This document shows, in pieces, positions 1 to 6,640 of a DNA stretch of 64,000 nucleotides (the stretch's first letter is position 1; each line of letters starts with the position of its first letter). A model generated the notes under the pieces. It saw nothing but the letters and a program-made list of their open reading frames with translations, had not been told where the DNA came from and did no database searches. The translations under genes were made by a program, and so were the position numbers. Location of the stretch: positions 1 through 64,000 of the forward strand of contig CAZITQ010000006.1 in assembly GCA_964542165.1 (NCBI GenBank), in the 5' to 3' direction. The stretch comes from CAYTBN01 sp964542165. Lineage in GTDB: Bacteria; Myxococcota_A; UBA796; UBA9615; CAYRNR01.

Positions 1-159
1 GGCGTCGTCGTCCCCGGTGGTGTCGTCGTCCCCGGTGGTGTCGTCGTCCCCGGTGGCGTCGTCGTCGGCGGGCGGGATCGGGGGGGTGCGGTGGCAGCCG
101 AGCCCGACCAGCATGACGGCCAGGGCCGCCGTCCACCATGCGATTCGTCCGCCGTGCAT
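1..159 (-). CDS. Lipoprotein with Asp-rich linker (3' end outside window)
   Basis: The start ATG is at 159 on the minus strand and the frame is open to base 1, giving 53 codons of an incomplete gene. The N-terminus has a short basic stretch, a hydrophobic core and a lipobox-like LVGLGC, so the mature protein should be lipid-anchored at Cys22. Immediately after it comes a run of DDDTTG units encoded by a 15-base tandem repeat. The gene begins 11 bases after the preceding minus-strand gene ends and is probably co-transcribed with it. The functional domain lies beyond the window, so no function can be given. The same lipobox plus Asp-Thr-Gly linker design recurs in other genes here. Confidence 0.7.
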   Translation of the reverse strand, partial: MHGGRIAWWTAALAVMLVGLGCHRTPPIPPADDDATGDDDTTGDDDTTGDDDA

Positions 160-170
160 GGGACCTCCCG

Positions 171-1559
171 CTACCGGACCCAGAGGGTGAATCCGACGCC
201 GTCGAGGGTCGGACCGTCGGGGCCGAGCCCCGGGCGTAGCTGCGTGCCCAGGACGACCTGGCGGCCCTTGTCGCGGGTGAGCAGCCCCACCGGGATGGCC
301 ACCCCCAGGGTCACACCGCCGCCGATCAGCATCCCCAGGCCGGCGTCGATGGTGCGTACCTTGCGCTGCCAGGTCTGGTAGGCAGCGAAGTCTCCGGGAG
401 AGGGGTGGTCCGGGCCGGGGAAGGGCCCGATGTCGCCGCTCTCCACTCCGGCGTTGAAGGTCTTCAGGTCGGCCCAGCCGATGCCGGCGATCAGGCCGCC
501 GGCGGCGCTCAGCCCGGCGCCCACGCCCACGAGGATCGGGACCGCGGGGTGCGGGCCGTCGGTTCGCACGGGGCCGGGGCTGCCCGACGAACCCAGCGCC
601 GCGGAGAGCTCCTCCAGCTCCGACGTCTCCGCGTCCCACAGCCAGGCCCGCGGCTCCTCTCCGGGGAGCACCACGAAGGTGGGTCCGGCGTCGCGGCCCT
701 CGGTGCGCAGGAGTCCGGCCAGGTCGGTCAGCGCCCCGTCGATCCGCTCCGGGGCCAGGGTCCCTCGCAACCCGAGCGAGCCCACGTCGACGATCCGCAC
801 CGGCGCGTCGGCCAGGAAGGCGAATCCGGTCAGCTCGGCGTGGGGGTCGGTCCGGACCTGCAGCAGATGCCTTCCCGGCACCACCTCGACCTGCATCGCC
901 TCGAGGGGCCGCCCGTCGAGCCAGATCTCCAGGTCGTCGCCCAGCTCGACGGCCAGCGGCTGGGGCTCCGCGCGGGCCACGTCCACCAGGGCGCGGGAGA
1001 ACCCGTCGTGGGCGTCGGGGGGGTAGGCGTCGTCCCAGGGGTAGTCGATGTGGATCGCGAACACGTCCCGGAACGCCGCGTTGGCCGCCCCGGCGTCGCC
1101 GTCCGACACGCCCAGCACGCCGGCCAGAAACGCCACGTAGGCCAGCTCCGATGGCTCCACCGGCTCGGACAGACAGGCCTGGCTGGCCAGGATCTCGGTC
1201 AACATCGGTCGGGTGTCTTCCAGGTCCATGGTTGCCTGGTAGACCTGGTCGAGGGTCGCCCGGTAGGCCTGCGCCGACACGGGTGATCCCTCGCAGCGTT
1301 CGACGCTCCCGGCGCCCAGGGGGGCGATCCGGTCGCCCGGGAAGCGCTCCAGCACGTGGCGCGGACCTCCGGCATCCACGTCGGGGGCGAAGCGGGCCAG
1401 CGCCAGCAGCGCCTGGCCTGCGGATCCGGTCCCTGCGCGCTGTCCCAGGTACACCACGCTCGCCCCGTCCTCCGCCAGGCCCCGGGCGGCGGGGCCCAGG
1501 GCGCAGATCCACGCGGAGAGCAGCAGGGCCCGCGGAAGGCTGGGAAGAATGCGAGTCAT
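171..1559 (-). CDS. Exported protein of unknown function with two C-terminal membrane helices
   Basis: This 462-residue protein starts with a signal peptide (MTRILPSLPRALLLSAWICA, then a small-residue region). The middle is mostly helical. Around residues 200-240 is a short beta-rich stretch (LEIWLDGRPLEAM followed by VVPGRHLLQVR) that resembles a PEGA-like carboxy-regulatory fold. Two hydrophobic segments follow, at about 340-362 and 405-430, the second glycine-rich. It lies 78 bases downstream of the PEGA-type kinase on the same strand, so it may be a partner or output of that kinase in the envelope. I do not recognise a named family; exported location is well supported, function is not. 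Confidence 0.7.
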   Translation of the reverse strand: MTRILPSLPRALLLSAWICALGPAARGLAEDGASVVYLGQRAGTGSAGQALLALARFAPDVDAGGPRHVLERFPGDRIAPLGAGSVERCEGSPVSAQAYRATLDQVYQATMDLEDTRPMLTEILASQACLSEPVEPSELAYVAFLAGVLGVSDGDAGAANAAFRDVFAIHIDYPWDDAYPPDAHDGFSRALVDVARAEPQPLAVELGDDLEIWLDGRPLEAMQVEVVPGRHLLQVRTDPHAELTGFAFLADAPVRIVDVGSLGLRGTLAPERIDGALTDLAGLLRTEGRDAGPTFVVLPGEEPRAWLWDAETSELEELSAALGSSGSPGPVRTDGPHPAVPILVGVGAGLSAAGGLIAGIGWADLKTFNAGVESGDIGPFPGPDHPSPGDFAAYQTWQRKVRTIDAGLGMLIGGGVTLGVAIPVGLLTRDKGRQVVLGTQLRPGLGPDGPTLDGVGFTLWVR

Positions 1560-1637
1560 GTCGTGGCCCCGAAGGTTGCGGGATTGTACTGCCCCGCGAG
1601 GGGGACGCGCCAGCGTGCGTGGGGGCGGCGAGGGCCG

Positions 1638-3596
1638 TCAGCGGGTACAGGGGGCCATGGTCTCGAAGTCCCAGCAGCCGAGCTTCACGTCGTCCCCGTC
1701 GACCTCGACCCGGAACACCTTCTCCTGGTCCAGCGCCGAACACACGAGCCGCACCTCGTGGGTCCCGCCGTCGACCGGGTGGCGCTTGAGCCAGCGGTCG
1801 GACTTGATCAGGACGCCGTCCACGTACATCTGGGACCACGGAGTGGTGCTGACGGAGATGGTGCCGGGGGCGAGGTCTGTGGGGGGCGTTGGGGTGGGAT
1901 CGGGGGGGCGGACCGGGGTCGAGTCCGAGGTCGAGGCCGTGTCCGGGTCCGAGTGGTCGGGGCCCTGTCGTGAGTCCGGGGTGTGGGGCGCTCCGGGGCG
2001 ATCAGCGGCAACGGCCGAGTTTCCATCTTCGGGGGCTCCTCGAGACGCTGCCCCGTCGGTCCCGACGCTCCCGGATGGAGTCCGGGGCTCTGGGATCAGC
2101 TGTACGAGTTGCGTCGAAGGCGGCCTTGAGTCCGAGTCCGAGTCCGAGTCCGAGCCGGTGTGCCGGACCATCGAGTCCGTGGCCGAGATCGAGTCCGAGT
2201 CCGCGTCCGTGTCCGAGGCCGAGTCCGTGGCCGAGATCGAGTCCGTGCCCGAAGACACAGGCAGCTCGCTCCCTGTGACCTCGTCCCCGTCCTCCCCCCA
2301 CTCCCAGACCACCGGTCCCACCACCACCGCCGCGGCCACCACCAGCGCCGCGATCACCACCGCGGCCGCCACCAGGCAGGCCCCCGGGAATCGACGCACC
2401 TCGCGTTCCTCGGTCTCCGAGGGCCGGACGCCAACCCCCGGGGGGATCAGGTCCTTGCGGGTCTGCTGGTCGGTCCCGGGCAGGGCTCCCGGAACGTTGA
2501 ACACGCGCGAGAACTGATCCCACCCGGCCGACGACGGCGCCGCGTGGGGGACCGGGGTCCGCCCCGGGGCGGACTCGGCGCGGATGGTCTTGGCGCTCTC
2601 GTCGGCAAACGTGTCGTCGAGCTCGCCCAGGCTGCGCACGGACCTGCCCCCGGGAGCGTCGGCGCTGCCGAGCAGCCGGCCGATGACCTCGGACATGTCG
2701 GCCATGGGCGGGTAGTTGTGGCCCAGCTCCCGCAGGTCGCCTGCGAGGGAGCGGGTGTCGGGGTACCGATCCCCTGGGTCCCTCTGCAGCAACCGCCGGA
2801 GCAGGGCACCGCTGCCGGGGAAGGCCTCCTCGGCCAGGTCCAGGTCCTTGCCCAGGTCCACGTAGATGATCTTGTGGACCAGGGCCGGGAGGCTGGGCGC
2901 GTCGAACAGCACCCGGCCGGTGATGACCTCGTACAGCACCGCGCCCAGGGAGAACAGGTCGGTCCGCGGCGAGATCTCCGCCTCGCCGGAGACCTGCTCG
3001 GGGGCCATGTAGCGGGGGGTGCCCTTCACCTGGTCGGAGGTGGTGGTGGAGAAGAGGTTGGAGGCGGCCCGGGCGATGCCGAAGTCCAGCAACTTCGCGG
3101 TGCCCGCCCGGTCCAGGATGATGTTGGACGGCTTGAGGTCCCGGTGAACCAGGTCCAGCGGGCGCCCGTCCGACCCCTCGAGCTCGTGGGCGTACTGGAG
3201 TCCCCGGCAGATCTGCAGGCCCAGATCCACGATGGCGAATCGAGGCAGCAGCACCCGGTGCTCGCGGCACAGGCGGACCACGTCGGCCAGGGTGGGGCCG
3301 TCCACCAGCTCCATGGCGATGTACCAGTGTTCCTCGTGCTGGCCGAACTCGAGGGTGTCGACGATGTTGGCGTGGTGCAGCAGGCCGCCGATGCGGGCCT
3401 CGTTGACCATCGACTGGACGAAGCGCGGGTCCTCCTCGATCACCGAGGACCGGATGCGCTTGATCGCCACCTTCTTGGTGAACCCCATCGGCCCGGGGAG
3501 CAGGGCCTCGTAGACCACCCCGAAGGCGCCCTCGCCCAGCTGGCGCACGACGCGGTACTTGCCGAAGGGAACGCCTCGCTGGTCGCCGGTCTGCAT
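1638..3596 (-). CDS. Transmembrane Ser/Thr protein kinase with SD-repeat linker and PEGA-like extracytoplasmic domain
   Basis: A 652-residue Hanks-type kinase. The catalytic domain spans about residues 14-290 with glycine loop GEGAFG (21-26), Lys46 in VAIK, HRD at 151-153, DFG at 171-173 and APE at 198-200, so it looks active. A long linker leads to one membrane helix (about 403-430). Outside is a Ser/Asp/Thr-rich tract (about 449-490) encoded by a hexanucleotide repeat, and then a C-terminal PEGA-like beta domain (GTISVSTTPWSQMYVDG onward). The frame is open further upstream, but the start at 3596 is chosen because homology to kinases begins about ten residues later. The gene is divergent from the lipid operon and heads a minus-strand group with two exported proteins. 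Confidence 0.9.
   Translation of the reverse strand: MQTGDQRGVPFGKYRVVRQLGEGAFGVVYEALLPGPMGFTKKVAIKRIRSSVIEEDPRFVQSMVNEARIGGLLHHANIVDTLEFGQHEEHWYIAMELVDGPTLADVVRLCREHRVLLPRFAIVDLGLQICRGLQYAHELEGSDGRPLDLVHRDLKPSNIILDRAGTAKLLDFGIARAASNLFSTTTSDQVKGTPRYMAPEQVSGEAEISPRTDLFSLGAVLYEVITGRVLFDAPSLPALVHKIIYVDLGKDLDLAEEAFPGSGALLRRLLQRDPGDRYPDTRSLAGDLRELGHNYPPMADMSEVIGRLLGSADAPGGRSVRSLGELDDTFADESAKTIRAESAPGRTPVPHAAPSSAGWDQFSRVFNVPGALPGTDQQTRKDLIPPGVGVRPSETEEREVRRFPGACLVAAAVVIAALVVAAAVVVGPVVWEWGEDGDEVTGSELPVSSGTDSISATDSASDTDADSDSISATDSMVRHTGSDSDSDSDSRPPSTQLVQLIPEPRTPSGSVGTDGAASRGAPEDGNSAVAADRPGAPHTPDSRQGPDHSDPDTASTSDSTPVRPPDPTPTPPTDLAPGTISVSTTPWSQMYVDGVLIKSDRWLKRHPVDGGTHEVRLVCSALDQEKVFRVEVDGDDVKLGCWDFETMAPCTR
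2128..2154 (+). repeat. GAGTCC hexanucleotide repeat inside kinase linker
   Basis: Four and a half copies of GAGTCC lie here, and degenerate copies continue to about 2250. Read on the minus strand they encode the Asp-Ser dipeptide run of the kinase linker. The unit is two codons long, so copy-number change stays in frame and would only alter linker length. Confidence 0.85.
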
Positions 3597-3765
3597 GGGG
3601 ATCTTGCGGATGATAGCGCGCCCACCCGCACCTCGCTTGACCCCCTTCGAGCGCCGGTGACACGATGGCCGGCCAGGGCGGGTTCCGGGGTCGCTCGCGG
3701 CTCCCGATTCCCCCCCCAGCTCCATCACCCACGCACGCAACCTACCGGCCTCGGAGGATCGCGGG

Positions 3766-5931
3766 ATGGCCCTCAACCTGGACGCAATCGGCAAGCCCAT
3801 CGGACCGCTGGTCAAGGAGTACGACTGGAAGGACGTGGTGCTCTACGCCCTCGGGGTGGGCGCCGGGTTCGACGATCTCGAGTACGTGTACGAGAACGAG
3901 CTGAAGGTGATCCCCAGCTTCAGCATCGGCGCCGTGTTCGACTTCCTGATGACCTCGGCGCTGGACTCCCAGGCCAACCTGGGCGGCATCCTCCACGGGG
4001 AGCAGGAGATCCTGTTCCACGCGCCGATCCCCACCGAGGGGACGATGACCACCGAGGGCCAAATCACCCACATGTACGACAAGGGTGAGCGGGGCGCGCT
4101 GGTGGTCTCGGAGGCGGAGACGGTCCACGACAACGGCGAGAAGCTGTTCACCAACATCTTCACCCTGTTCTGCCGCAAGGACGGGGGCTTCGGAGGCGAT
4201 CCGCCGCCCCGGGTCGAGTGGGCCCATCCGGATCGCGATCCGGACTTCGTCGAGGCGGCGACCCCGCCGTCGGACCAGCCCCTGCTGTACCGCCTCAGCG
4301 GCGACATCTTCGCCCTGCACGTGGATCCGAACTTCGCCGTGGCCAGCGGGTTCGAAAAACCGATCATGCACGGGCTGTGCACCTTCGGGTACGCCTGCCG
4401 GGCGGTGGTCAAGCACCTCTTCCCGGGCCAGCCGGAACGGATCACCCGCTACCGGACCCGCTTCTCCCGGCCCCTGTACCCGGGTGTGCCGCTGGAGACC
4501 CGGATCTGGAAGACCGGCGAGGGAGAGGCGGTGTTCCAGACCGTCAACATGGAGACCCACGAGGTGGTGATCGACCACGGCGTGGTCGAGTGGCTGGGCG
4601 ACGAGGAGTTCGCCGACCGCGAGCGGAAGCGGGGCGGCATCCGCTACGACGACCGCGTGGCGGTGGTCACCGGCGCTGGCGGTGGACTGGGCCGCTCCTA
4701 CGCCCTCGAGCTGGCCCGGCGCGGGGCCAAGGTGGTGGTCAACGACCTGGGCGGGGCCCGGGACGGAGCCGGCGAGGGTTCCGGGCGGCCCGCCGACGAG
4801 GTGGTGGCCGAGATCCAGGCCGAGGGTGGCGAGGCGGTGGCCAGCTACGACTCGGTGTCCACGCCCGAGGGCGGCCAGGCCATCGTCGAGAGGGCCATCG
4901 AGGCCTTCGGGCGGATCGACATCCTGGTCAACAACGCCGGCATCCTGCGGGACAAGACGCTCGTCAAGATGCCCGTCGAGGACTGGGACGCCGTGCGATC
5001 GGTGCACCTGGACGGGGCCTACAACGTCACCCGCCCGGCGTTCGCGCGGATGAAGGACCAGGGCTACGGGCGGATCGTGATGACCACGTCCGCGGCCGGT
5101 CTGTTCGGCAACTTCGGCCAGACCAACTACTCGGCGGCCAAGCTGGGGCTGGTCGGGCTGATGAACACGCTCAAGCTCGAGGGTGAGAAGTACGGGGTCA
5201 AGGTCAACACGGTCGCGCCCCTGGCCATGACCCGACTGACCGAGGACATCCTGCCCCCCAACCTGCAGGAACGGCTGACACCGGAGTTCGTGACCCCGCT
5301 GGTGCTCTTCCTGTGCGCCGAGGGTTGCCCGGTGACCGGCGGCATCTACAACGCGGGCGCGGGCTACTTCAACCGCGCGGCCATCGTGTCCGGCCCGGGG
5401 ATGGTGCTCGGGGGCGGCGACGTGGCCAGCCCCGAGGAGGTGGCCGGTGCCTGGGAGGAGATCCGCTCGCTGGAGGGGGCCGAGGAGTTCCGGGACGCGA
5501 TGGCCCTGTTCGGGCCGATGATCGACGCCCTGGAGGGCAAGCCGCGAAAGGCGCCGAAGAAGGCCGCGGGGGGCGAGGAGAAGCCCGCGGATGGCGGAGG
5601 CGGTGGAGGCGGTATGTCCCCGGCCGACATCTTCGCCCAGATGCCCGACTTCTTCGTGGCCGACGCGGCCTCTGGGGTGGACGTGGTCTTCCAGTACAAG
5701 CTGGACGGCGACGGGGGCGGCGAGTGGTACACCACCATCGCCGACCAGACCTGTGAGGTCGGTGAGGGCGTCCACGACCGGCCGACGACCACGATCCTGA
5801 TGAGCGCCGAGGACTTCGTGGCCCTGATCCAGGGCAAGCTCAACGCCATGAGCGCCTACACCACCGGCAAGCTCAAGATCGAGGGCGACCTGATGAAGTC
5901 CCAGCTGATCGAGAAGCTGTTCAAGTTCTAG
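3766..5931 (+). CDS. MaoC hydratase-SDR dehydrogenase-SCP2 fusion (permuted MFE-2-like multifunctional beta-oxidation enzyme)
   Basis: 721 residues in three modules. Residues 1-285 form a hot-dog-type enoyl-CoA hydratase 2 (MaoC family): the hydratase motif region has Asp180 and His185 with correct spacing, but the usual Asn-Pro between them is Phe-Ala. Residues 290-600 are a short-chain dehydrogenase with TGAGGGLG (302-309), NNAG (389-392), Tyr455 and Lys459, of the 17-beta-HSD4 type. Residues 616-721 are an SCP2 sterol-carrier domain after a Lys/Pro and Gly linker. It should convert 2-enoyl-CoA to 3-ketoacyl-CoA through the (R)-hydroxy intermediate. Eukaryotic MFE-2 has the order SDR-hydratase-SCP2, so here the catalytic domains are swapped. 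A GGAGGA ribosome site lies 7 bases before the ATG. First gene of the lipid operon. Confidence 0.9.
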   Translation: MALNLDAIGKPIGPLVKEYDWKDVVLYALGVGAGFDDLEYVYENELKVIPSFSIGAVFDFLMTSALDSQANLGGILHGEQEILFHAPIPTEGTMTTEGQITHMYDKGERGALVVSEAETVHDNGEKLFTNIFTLFCRKDGGFGGDPPPRVEWAHPDRDPDFVEAATPPSDQPLLYRLSGDIFALHVDPNFAVASGFEKPIMHGLCTFGYACRAVVKHLFPGQPERITRYRTRFSRPLYPGVPLETRIWKTGEGEAVFQTVNMETHEVVIDHGVVEWLGDEEFADRERKRGGIRYDDRVAVVTGAGGGLGRSYALELARRGAKVVVNDLGGARDGAGEGSGRPADEVVAEIQAEGGEAVASYDSVSTPEGGQAIVERAIEAFGRIDILVNNAGILRDKTLVKMPVEDWDAVRSVHLDGAYNVTRPAFARMKDQGYGRIVMTTSAAGLFGNFGQTNYSAAKLGLVGLMNTLKLEGEKYGVKVNTVAPLAMTRLTEDILPPNLQERLTPEFVTPLVLFLCAEGCPVTGGIYNAGAGYFNRAAIVSGPGMVLGGGDVASPEEVAGAWEEIRSLEGAEEFRDAMALFGPMIDALEGKPRKAPKKAAGGEEKPADGGGGGGGMSPADIFAQMPDFFVADAASGVDVVFQYKLDGDGGGEWYTTIADQTCEVGEGVHDRPTTTILMSAEDFVALIQGKLNAMSAYTTGKLKIEGDLMKSQLIEKLFKF

Positions 5932-5966
5932 GCGTCAGGCGTCAGGCGTCAGGCGTCATGCGTCAG
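5932..5966 (+). repeat. Five tandem copies of a 7-bp unit
   Basis: Directly after the stop codon of the multifunctional enzyme come five copies of GCGTCAG, the fourth ending in T. The block is non-coding and ends about 30 bases before the next start. It looks like a slippage-expanded spacer; no regulatory role can be read from it. Confidence 0.85.
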
Positions 5967-5997
5967 GCGAGGAGCGGGGAGAGGGAAACCGGAATGG

Positions 5998-6636
5998 GTG
6001 CCACGGTCGGCTCGTCCGGCCGTGTCCTCGAAAACGGGAGACGCGTCGGTATTGGACACCGCGACCCAGACCTACTTCCACGAGGAGCAGCGGATCCGCC
6101 AGCTCGGGTTCCGGCTGTCGGTACTGGCGGCGGCGCTGCCGGCGTGGGGGTTGCTGTTCGGGATCCTGCTCGAGCCCATCCGCACCGACGCGCGGGCCAT
6201 GTCGGGCATCCTCGGCACCTGGTTCTTCATCGGCGTGGCCCTGCCCGCCTTCGTCACCGCCGTGAAGCTGACCACCGAGGTCCGCGGCGACGGCGTCTAC
6301 TACTGCTTCTCGCCGCTCCACCTGAACTTCCGGCGGATCGGCTTCGACGAGATGGGTCGCTACGAGGCCCTGCGCTACCGTCCCCTGCTGGAGTACGGCG
6401 GGTGGGGGCTGCGCATTCGCTACCGGCGGCGGGCGTACTCCATCAGCGGCGACCGCGGCGTGCGGTTCACGCTGCCCGACGGGCGGACCATCCTGCTGGG
6501 ATCGCTCAAGGCCGATGCCTTCGCCTCCGCCGTCTCCCTGGCCCGCGAGGAGCGCGGCCTGCACCCCCAACCCGACCCGGAAGTCCGCTGGCCCACGGCC
6601 GGCGAATCCCCTGAATCGAGTGGACGATCGGAGTGA
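5998..6636 (+). CDS. Small membrane protein with two helices and a PH-like domain (DUF6141-like)
   Basis: Up to 212 residues from a GTG at 5998. The true start is uncertain because no clear ribosome site precedes it, and the conserved part begins near residue 25. Two membrane helices at about 38-58 and 70-90 are followed by a cytoplasmic beta-rich domain containing LLEYGGWGLRIRY and SISGDRGVRF. These motifs recall the DUF6141 family (PH-like fold), from memory. It sits between two lipid-enzyme genes and ends 4 bases before the next ATG, so it is very probably co-transcribed and translationally coupled. Role unknown; it could anchor or sense the enzyme complex at the membrane. Confidence 0.65.
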   Translation: MPRSARPAVSSKTGDASVLDTATQTYFHEEQRIRQLGFRLSVLAAALPAWGLLFGILLEPIRTDARAMSGILGTWFFIGVALPAFVTAVKLTTEVRGDGVYYCFSPLHLNFRRIGFDEMGRYEALRYRPLLEYGGWGLRIRYRRRAYSISGDRGVRFTLPDGRTILLGSLKADAFASAVSLAREERGLHPQPDPEVRWPTAGESPESSGRSE

Positions 6637-6640
6637 ATCG

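Noticed and set aside
3742..5775. Minus-strand frame of 677 codons
   Set aside because: Antisense shadow of the multifunctional enzyme gene.
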